Source of the DNA: Desulfobacteraceae bacterium
GTDB taxonomy: Bacteria > Desulfobacterota > Desulfobacteria > Desulfobacterales > Desulfosalsimonadaceae
NCBI GenBank assembly: GCA_011390465.1
Contig: JAABSH010000023.1
Span: 1-53,412 of the forward strand
Length of the DNA stretch: 53,412 nt
Direction: 5' to 3'
Made by a program: the position numbers and the translations under genes. A model generated the notes under the pieces. It did not search any database and was not told the origin of the DNA. It saw nothing but the letters and a program-made list of their open reading frames with translations. Below, piece by piece: positions 17,525 through 25,300 of this stretch (the stretch's first letter is position 1; each line of letters starts with the position of its first letter).

Positions 17525-17613
17525 TATATATACCGGCCGCCACTATACATGTAATCAGCCGTATCCATATCGTAGTCGGATTGTCTCAGCCACTCTTTTG
17601 TCTGTCTTTTCAT
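17524..17613 (-). pseudogene. HEPN-domain toxin remnant
   Basis: A 29-codon frame from ATG 17613 reads MKRQTKEWLRQSDYDMDTAD then YMYSGGRYI and a stop. This is the first helix and turn of HEPN proteins (W-x-x-x-A/S-x-x-D-x-x-x-A-x-x-M-x-x-x-G-R-Y). The catalytic R-x4-6-H helix and all that follows are missing. The stop overlaps the nucleotidyltransferase start by one base. The most likely reading is an internal deletion of a former HEPN/MNT toxin-antitoxin pair. Confidence 0.6.
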
Positions 17614-18002
17614 TATTATATATTATCAAATGAATCCAGGAAAACGCAATGCTAAACATATAGCTGACCAGGTCAAATTCCGGGTTATCCGTTTCACTTG
17701 AGGTATTCTGTGGTTCGTAGTGACGCCGTAAGGCGTTAAATTCATATACCCTCACAGGCACACGACAAACGGGTTATACACAAACCCGCGACCAATTCGC
17801 CGTAGGCCGGGATTCATATCCCGGCGGTTCTTGACGATTGAATAGTAGAAGCGGCTTCCAGCCGCTTTTTTCAGCGACAGAATGCCGCTTCCACTTTAAG
17901 CCAGGCCAAAACGAAAACGATGACAGACGCAAAGCGTCCTTTGACGTTCCCACGCAGAGCGTGGGAACGAGTTTGACGCCGTTTATCGCAATCGCGCTTT
18001 GA
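17614..18002. repeat. Gene-free stretch with several palindromes
   Basis: No gene is supported here; a 68-codon minus frame (17555-17761) runs through repeat DNA and has no recognisable fold. Seen are: a REP palindrome at 17802-17826 (gtaggccgggattcatatcc, ending ccggc); a hairpin with T-run at 17849-17871 (aagcggc/gccgctt), which may terminate plus-strand transcription; and an 11-bp palindrome cgttcccacgc/gcgtgggaacg at 17945-17969. A similar gcgtgggtacgag word occurs at 28151 on the other side of the giant genes. Confidence 0.65.
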
Positions 18003-21000
18003 TCACCGGGTACCTGCAATACTTTGCAAAATAAAAATCAGCTCCGGCATACCGATTTTTCCGTCATTATTGATGTCTAGTTCGGAGCCTGCCGGAATGG
18101 CCGGATTCACGCCTGCCATAAGCTGCAACACCAGAATCACATCTTTCAAATCCACTGTTCCGTCACCGTCAATATCAAAATTAGCAGACAAGAAAAAATC
18201 AACTCCCACAACATCCTGGTTGTTTATGAAGATTGTCTGAAAATTTGGTAAAAAGAGGGTTCCGCCAAAAAACGGCGTAATGGTGTAGGCACCATTGTCC
18301 AGGTTTTCAAAAACATAATCACCAGACCCATCCGTGGTGGTTTGCGCATGTTTATCACCGGACAAGGTAACGGTTACATCCGGCATATCTCCCACATTGC
18401 CTGTGATGACATAACAGCCCGTGCAGCAGATGACTTCGAGCTGATATTGACGTACCGTGGTTTCCGGCACGGGCGAGGCATCGGTGAGCTGGACGGCAAA
18501 ATCAAAAATGCCGCACAGGGCCGGTGTGCCGGAAATAACACCCGTGGCCGGATCAACGGCAAGGCCGTCCGGCAGGGTGCCCGAGGCAATGGCCCATTGA
18601 TACGGTGAGATACCGCCCGCGCCGGTAATGGCCGCCTGATACGGCGCTTTCTGCATGGCCGCCTGGATCTGGGGGGTCGCAATGGCAAGGTCATCAATTA
18701 CATACATGACCAGTTGTTTTTCTTTAGTGCTGTATGGATTGCCGGAATCGGTCACCCGCACGGTAAAGGTCACGCTTTCCGAGCCCACCATGCGGGTGGT
18801 GCCGGAGAGATGGCCGGTAGTGGAATTGAGTTTCAATCCCGGGGGCAAATTCCCGCTGATCAGGCTCCAGGTGTAGGGCGGTTCGCCGCCGGAAACCAGA
18901 ATATCCTCGGAATACGTCTCGCCCCGCACCGCACTTCGGATTTTTACAGTATCAATGGTCATTTCGCTATAAATGTTGACAATATAGGATTGCATGGCGG
19001 TTTTGACCGGAGTGCCCGAATCCGTGACTGCCAGGGTAAATTCATATGTCCCTGCCCCGGTGGGCATGCCCTCAATGGTGGCGGTGTTCGGACTGCCGTT
19101 TAATTCCAGGCCCGGCGGCAGGGTGCCGCTTTCCACACGCCAGGAATAGGGCGACGTGCCCAAAGCCGCCTGCACGGTATCCGTATACGCCTCATCCAGG
19201 CGGCCGTTTTTAAGGGATATGGTATAAACATAAAGTTCATCCAGCACCTCAATGGTATAGGTGCGAAGGTCGGTCTGGGCCGGGCTGTCCGCGTCACTCA
19301 CCTCCACGGTGAATTCATAAGACTGCCGGTTTTGCGGAGTTCCGGAAATGGTGCCGCTGCTTGAAAAATCCAACCCATCCGGCAATGTGCCGCTGGTCTT
19401 GCGCCAGGTATAAGGCTTGATGCCGCCTGCCGCTTCTAAAGTAACATTGTAAAATTCCCCTTTGGCCGCATCCGGGATAGCGCCCGTGAAGATGGATAGA
19501 ATATCCGACACATGCCAGAAAAAGTCTTTTTGCGCGGATACGCCGTTGGCATCGGTGGCCTGAATGGTGACCACAAAATCGCCTTTATCCGTGGGGGTGC
19601 CGGACAGCTCGCCGGTAGAAGGATTTAAACTGATGCCGGACGGCAGGTACCCGCTGATCACGGCCCATGCATAGGGAGAAGGTCCGCCGCCGGCTGACAA
19701 CACCACCGGGCTGATGGGGTCCCCTTTTCTGGCATTGGGCATGACCGCGGAAGTGGTGATGGTGAGCATGCTGGTGGTGCGAATCCCCAATGTGTTGTCA
19801 TCGGACTGATGATCATGCCAGGTGCTGTCTGTGACTGTAAAACTGACATTGGTATACCCGCCGATGGTGGGGATGCCGGATATGATGCCGGTGCTGGCAT
19901 TCAATGTCAGTCCGACCGGTAGCTGGCCGGTAAAAGAATAGGCATACGGACCAATCCCCCCGGAAATCCGGACCGCCTCGGAATATTCGCCATCCACCAG
20001 CCCGTTGGGCAGGTTGTTGGTTTCAATGGTCAGGGGATCGGCAATCTGAAGGGTCAGATCCTGATAATCAATCCGGTTTTCATCATCTGCCACGGAAAAT
20101 ACCAACGGCGCCAGGGTGGCTTTTTCCGGGGTGCCGGAAATTTTGCCGGTGGCGGTATCCAGGGATAAACCTTCCGGCAGCACCCCGGCATGAACTTTCC
20201 AGTGATGGTCTCCATACCCGCCGGAAGATTGCAGGGTATGACTGTATGCCGTGCCTGTAATCCCGTCGTTCAGGCGATTGGTGGTGATCCGGACCGGATC
20301 AACAATTTCAAGATCAAAGGTTTTTTCCGCTGCCCGGCCTGCATCGTCCGCCACCCGGACGGTAAATGAATAACTGCCGGTTGAAGACGGGGTGCCGGAA
20401 AGATTGCCGTTTGACAACAGTCTCACGCCGGGGGGTAGGGTGCCGGTGGATTTGGAAAATACATACGGCTGCTGGCCGCCGACAGCCGCCAGGCTTTTAA
20501 AATATTGAACGCCCCGGGTGCCCCGAACCAACGGGGAATCCGTGATGATGCCCAGTTTTTCCGTCACATCAATGGTAAATTCCCGTTCCGCATACGTGCC
20601 TTCACTGTCTTCCACGCTCACGGAAAACGTATAAGCGCCGGGAGATGTAGGCGTGCCGGAGATTTCACCGGTTGCCGGGTCTAACACCAAGCCCTCGGGC
20701 AGAACGGTATCCATGAACAGCGAAAACGTATACGGCAGCTCACCGCCTGTGGTATTGACCCGATCTTCATAGACAATATGCTTTACCCCCGGCATCAGGT
20801 TTTCCGAAAGAATATTCAGCGGGCCCGCAGGTGCCATGATCACGTTTATTCCCTCTGTTTCACCCGCTGACACCGATACACCGCTTCTCTCATGGCTGCT
20901 GTAATCGGTTTTACTGAATACAATATTATGGGGACCCGGTTCCATATGATTCAGACAAAAAAAGCCGGCGCTGTCTGTTTGCGCCGTCATGCCATTATCC

Positions 21001-22388
21001 GCTCTTACCCAAACGCCTTCCAGAGGTTCGTTTACGGAAAAATCAATGACCGTACCGGAGACCCGGCCCCAGTTATCGATGGTAAAAAGCCCCTGAACAG
21101 CTGCATTAGGCGGCAAGGTTGCAGATTCGATCCGAATGACACAATTATGAGATGGCGGTATCGACCGGTCCACCAACCAATCAAACTCTCCGTCGTTTTC
21201 GGTATTTTCGACAATCGGCTTAAAGGTGCCGTCTTTGCCGCCGTCCCCTGAAAAAAAGATGCTGACAGTGGGGGCAAAGGCATCGAGCGTCCATTTAATG
21301 GGCATTGTTTCCCTCCCCTTCCACACCGAGGCCTGCCCCGGGTTGTCAATCAGAAGATTCGCACCCTTCCGGTTCTGGCCGCCGCGAACAGCAAGAACAT
21401 GCATCTTACTTATGTCTTTAGAGCCCCACTGGCTGACATCCCCGGCCGAGGAATGAACATACCAGGCGTTTTCCGGCGAACCGGCAACCGTTGTGGAACT
21501 CCATAGTGCATCCTGCCACAACACGTCCTCAAAAAGCGGGTCAACCGCCGGCTTGTTTCGTTTGACATCGATGATGCTGGCCAGTTCAATGATACTGGGA
21601 AGTCGCCAGTCTTCATAATCCGCAGGCGAAAGGTCCTCGCAAAAACCAATGGCTGCCTCCCATAGGAGCATTTCTTCCTGAATTTCCTGATACCACATCA
21701 ACCCTGTGGCAACATCGGTTATGGTGCCATCCCCATTGTCAATAAAACGTATTCTGTTGTCGGAGACTTCTCCCCTTACAGCACGCGCCTTATACGTAAA
21801 GGTTTTTAAATTCATCCAATCATTTTCACCCGTCGTAAAATCCACGGCCCAGGCTCGTCCAGCGTAGTATTTATAGCTGTCTGACGACCAATACATATCA
21901 CTCAGAACTCTATCGAAATAAATAGTATTTACTGCCGGATCAGTTTCTCCGTAATCTGCAATCATCAACAACTCCAATGCCTTTGGCATCCGCCAGCTAC
22001 AGAAACTGCCAAAACATGACTCATTCAATTGCTGAATATATTTGTGGGTGTTCCAACTGCTCTCATCGGCACCCGGGTTTCCGCTATTCGTCTCTGGGTT
22101 AGGATCGTACCAGGCACAAGAATAATTATATGTTGTTTCCCAGGTCAAACCCGTCACATTATCACGGACCATGAACCATGATGTCGCGTCATCCGGAAGT
22201 AAATTGCCAAATTCGTCAATTTTCGTGTATGATTTTGGATTGATCAGATAATCCGAATCCTCACCAAATATATTTGTATAAGACTGTGTCTGCCCAGTAT
22301 CCGGCAAAGGTTGACCAGCCAAGGAGATCGCGGCGGTTAAAAAAATAATGAGAAAGAGGCCAATCAATGTTTTGCGTTTCATATCCAT
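18003..22388 (-). CDS. Giant secreted protein: two DUF1566 domains, putative-Ig repeats, dockerin
   Basis: This 1461-aa protein has a signal peptide (MKRKTLIGLFLIIFLTAAIS), a first DUF1566 domain (about 30-205, with WEAA-type and YWSSDSYKYYAGRAW motifs) and a second (about 210-345). A carboxypeptidase-regulatory-like domain follows (about 438-520), then roughly eight to nine He_PIG-like putative-Ig repeats (LPPGV...GNLSGTPSSTGSYSF). Next come CCTGCYVI near 1319, a CnaB-like domain and a C-terminal pair of dockerin-type calcium loops (DIDGDGTVDLKD, DINNDGKIGMPE). It is likely a surface adhesin or scaffold-associated protein. Its N-terminus and ribosome site (aaaggaattcatgg) are shared with the DGR target at 27481-28077. 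Its DUF1566 domains do not show the adenine-variant pattern. It begins 9 bases after the preceding gene. Confidence 0.85.
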   Translation of the reverse strand: MDMKRKTLIGLFLIIFLTAAISLAGQPLPDTGQTQSYTNIFGEDSDYLINPKSYTKIDEFGNLLPDDATSWFMVRDNVTGLTWETTYNYSCAWYDPNPETNSGNPGADESSWNTHKYIQQLNESCFGSFCSWRMPKALELLMIADYGETDPAVNTIYFDRVLSDMYWSSDSYKYYAGRAWAVDFTTGENDWMNLKTFTYKARAVRGEVSDNRIRFIDNGDGTITDVATGLMWYQEIQEEMLLWEAAIGFCEDLSPADYEDWRLPSIIELASIIDVKRNKPAVDPLFEDVLWQDALWSSTTVAGSPENAWYVHSSAGDVSQWGSKDISKMHVLAVRGGQNRKGANLLIDNPGQASVWKGRETMPIKWTLDAFAPTVSIFFSGDGGKDGTFKPIVENTENDGEFDWLVDRSIPPSHNCVIRIESATLPPNAAVQGLFTIDNWGRVSGTVIDFSVNEPLEGVWVRADNGMTAQTDSAGFFCLNHMEPGPHNIVFSKTDYSSHERSGVSVSAGETEGINVIMAPAGPLNILSENLMPGVKHIVYEDRVNTTGGELPYTFSLFMDTVLPEGLVLDPATGEISGTPTSPGAYTFSVSVEDSEGTYAEREFTIDVTEKLGIITDSPLVRGTRGVQYFKSLAAVGGQQPYVFSKSTGTLPPGVRLLSNGNLSGTPSSTGSYSFTVRVADDAGRAAEKTFDLEIVDPVRITTNRLNDGITGTAYSHTLQSSGGYGDHHWKVHAGVLPEGLSLDTATGKISGTPEKATLAPLVFSVADDENRIDYQDLTLQIADPLTIETNNLPNGLVDGEYSEAVRISGGIGPYAYSFTGQLPVGLTLNASTGIISGIPTIGGYTNVSFTVTDSTWHDHQSDDNTLGIRTTSMLTITTSAVMPNARKGDPISPVVLSAGGGPSPYAWAVISGYLPSGISLNPSTGELSGTPTDKGDFVVTIQATDANGVSAQKDFFWHVSDILSIFTGAIPDAAKGEFYNVTLEAAGGIKPYTWRKTSGTLPDGLDFSSSGTISGTPQNRQSYEFTVEVSDADSPAQTDLRTYTIEVLDELYVYTISLKNGRLDEAYTDTVQAALGTSPYSWRVESGTLPPGLELNGSPNTATIEGMPTGAGTYEFTLAVTDSGTPVKTAMQSYIVNIYSEMTIDTVKIRSAVRGETYSEDILVSGGEPPYTWSLISGNLPPGLKLNSTTGHLSGTTRMVGSESVTFTVRVTDSGNPYSTKEKQLVMYVIDDLAIATPQIQAAMQKAPYQAAITGAGGISPYQWAIASGTLPDGLAVDPATGVISGTPALCGIFDFAVQLTDASPVPETTVRQYQLEVICCTGCYVITGNVGDMPDVTVTLSGDKHAQTTTDGSGDYVFENLDNGAYTITPFFGGTLFLPNFQTIFINNQDVVGVDFFLSANFDIDGDGTVDLKDVILVLQLMAGVNPAIPAGSELDINNDGKIGMPELIFILQSIAGTR
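18355..20680. repeat. Copy A of a 2.3-kb coding direct repeat
   Basis: Most of the putative-Ig array of the gene at 18003-22388 is nearly identical, base for base, to about 23845-26165 in the next gene, offset about 5.49 kb. Long runs are exact, including third positions. This points to recent duplication or ongoing gene conversion. Boundaries are estimated by eye. Confidence 0.85.
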
Positions 22389-22397
22389 GAATTCCTT

Positions 22398-25300
22398 TTA
22401 TTGTTTTTCCGAGACCGTTTTTCCAATAAATAAAGCCTCTGCCATCCCGATTTTGCCATCGCCATCAATATCATATCCAGCCAAGTCCGGGGGTAAAATA
22501 CCGGACAAAATTTGCAGGGCCATAATCATATCCGTTAATTCCACCACGCTGTTTCGATCCAGGTCGCCGGGCAGGGCCGTGGTAAATTGCCAGGTCTGGC
22601 TTTGGGTTTCAGCGTTAAACATATCCCTTGCAGCAATGCGCCAGTAATAGGTCTGACCAAGGGTTAATGCACCCGGATCATATTCCAGGTCAATTACTCC
22701 CTCCGCTATCGTTGGCGGTGAAGATGCCGTGCCGAAAGACACATCATAGACCACTTCATCTTTGGGGTCCGGATCAGTGCAATCCCACGACAGCACGGTA
22801 TTTAAAGACACATTGGGTTGGCCATCTTCCGGAACGGGATTTTCCGGAGCGTCAGGGGGCTGATTTTCCTGCACAGTAAAATCAATATCGCCCGTATCCT
22901 GGTTTTCGATAACAACATCCAGGGTTTCCGGATCAATCCAATAGGCTTCTTTTTGGGGTTGTACGCGATACACGCCATTGGACAAGCCGGTAAACCGGTA
23001 TTTGCCGACGGCATTGGTGGTGGTTGTATGAACCGCATCCCCGCTGAGATTTACCGTGGCCCCGGAAAGGTCGCCAACAGTACCGGATATTTCGTAGCAC
23101 TGGGTACAGCAATTCACGGTTATGGTAAATTGTTTTTCCACGGTTTCCGAAACAGCGGCTGAATCATTAATCGCTATTGTAAAATTAAAAACACCGCATT
23201 TTGACGGCGCACCGGAAAGGGTTCCGGCACTTGAATCCAGGGTAAGACCCAACGGCAGGCTGCCTGCGGCAATGGCCCATTGATACGGCAAGACCCCGCC
23301 GGCCCCTGACAAATCAATGCTGTATTCCTGTTTTTGGTCGGCATCCGGCAATGTATCTGTTTCCATGCGCAAGGGATCGACAGTGGAAAACTGCCACAAC
23401 GGGCCTTGTGTTCGCTCTTCATGCGTATCAATACTGTCTACTTTCCAGAAGTAGGTTATGCCTTTGTTCAACGGTTCCGGTGTGTAGGCGTTTGCTTTAA
23501 GGCCTTCCGCTACTTTGGCGGGGTCCGGGGTGATGCCGAAATAAACATCATAGGTGATGCTGTCACGGGCATTGGGATCACCGCCGGTCCAGGATAAGGT
23601 CGGGGTCAATCCGACATCAGTGGCACCGGATGCGGGAACGGGATTTGACGATTTGGCCGGCGGCTGATTGGCCTCAACAGTGAATCCGTCAACCATTATA
23701 TCCTGGTTTTCAATGATCACCGCAAGATTTTCCGGCGACATCCAGAATCCGGTTATCTCCGGCTGAACCATATAACTGCCGTTTGAAAGTCCGCTAAAGG
23801 TGAATATGCCGTTTTCATCTGTGCTTGTGGAGGCGGCGGCATCACCGGACAAGGTAACGGTTACCCCGGCCATATCCCCCACATTGCCTGAGATGATATA
23901 ACAGCCCGTGCAGCAGATGACTTCGAGCTGATATTGTTGCACCGTGGTTTCCGGCACGGGCGAGGCATCGGTGAGCTGGACGGCAAAATCAAAAATGCCG
24001 CACAGGGCCGGTGTGCCGGAAATGACGCCCGTGGCCGGATCAATGGCAAGGCCGTCCGGCAGGGTGCCCGAGGCAATGGCCCATTGATACGGTGAAATAC
24101 CGCCTGCGCCGGTTATGGCCGCCTGATACGGCGCTTTCTGCATGGCCGCCTGGATCTGGGAGGTTTCAATGGCAAGGTCATCAATGACATACATGACCAG
24201 TTGTTTTTCTTTGGCGCTGTATGGATTGCCGGAATCGGTCACCCGCACGGTAAAGGTCACGCTTTCTGAGCCCACCATGCGGGTGGTGCCGGAGAGATGA
24301 CCGGTGGTGGAATTGAGTTTCAATCCCGGGGGCAAATTTCCGCTGACCAGACTCCAGGTGTAGGGCGGTTCACCGCCGGACACCAGAATATCCTCGGAAT
24401 AGGTCGCACCCCGCACCGCGCTTCGGATTTTTACGGTATCAATGGTCATTTCGCTGTAAATGTTGACAATATAAGATTGCATGGCGGTTTTCACCGGAGT
24501 GCCCGAATCCGTGACTGCCAGGGTAAATTCATATGTCCCTGCTCCGGTGGGCATGCCCTCGATGGTGGCGGTGTTCGGACTGCCGATTAACGTCAGGCCC
24601 GGCGGCAGGGTGCCGCTTTCCACACGCCAGGAATAGGGCGGGGTGCCCAGGGCCGCCTGCACGGTATCGGTATACGCCTCATCCAGGCGGCCGTTTTTCA
24701 GTGAAATGGTGTAAACATAAAGCTCATCCAGCACCTCAATGGTATAGGTGCGCTGATCGGTCTGGGCCGGGCTGTCCGCGTCACTCACTTCCACGGTGAA
24801 CTCGTAAGACTGACGGTTTTGCGGGGTTCCGGAAATGGTGCCGGCGTTGGAAAATTGCAGACCGTCGGGCAGGGTACCGCTGATCTTGCGCCAGGTATAG
24901 GGCCTGATGCCGCCTGCTGCTTCTAAAGTAACATTGTAAAATTCGCCTTTGGCCGCATCCGGGATAGCGCCAGTGGCGATGGTAAGAATATCCGACACAT
25001 GCCAGAAAAAGTCTTTTTGCGCGGATACGCCGTTGGCATCAGTGGCCTGAACGGTGACCACAAAATCGCCCTTGTCTGTTGGCGTTCCGGACAGTTCGCC
25101 GGTGGCGGGATGTAAAATGATGCCGGACGGCAAGTACCCGCTGATCACGGCCCATTTATAGGGCGAGGGGCCGCCGCCGGCGGACAACACCACCGGACTG
25201 ATGGGATCCCCTTTTCTGGCATTGGGCATGACCGCGGAAGTGGTAATTGTGAGCATGCTGGTGGTGCGAATGCCCAATGTGTTGTTATCAGACTGATGAT

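Noticed and set aside
17555-17761. 68-codon minus-strand frame near the MNT gene
   Set aside because: It overlaps the HEPN remnant in another frame and passes through a repeat; the HEPN reading explains the sequence better.
21380-21910. DUF1566 ends of the 1461-aa gene as further variable regions
   Set aside because: Their DNA does not align with VR1/VR2 and differs at silent sites, so no adenine-directed pattern can be claimed.
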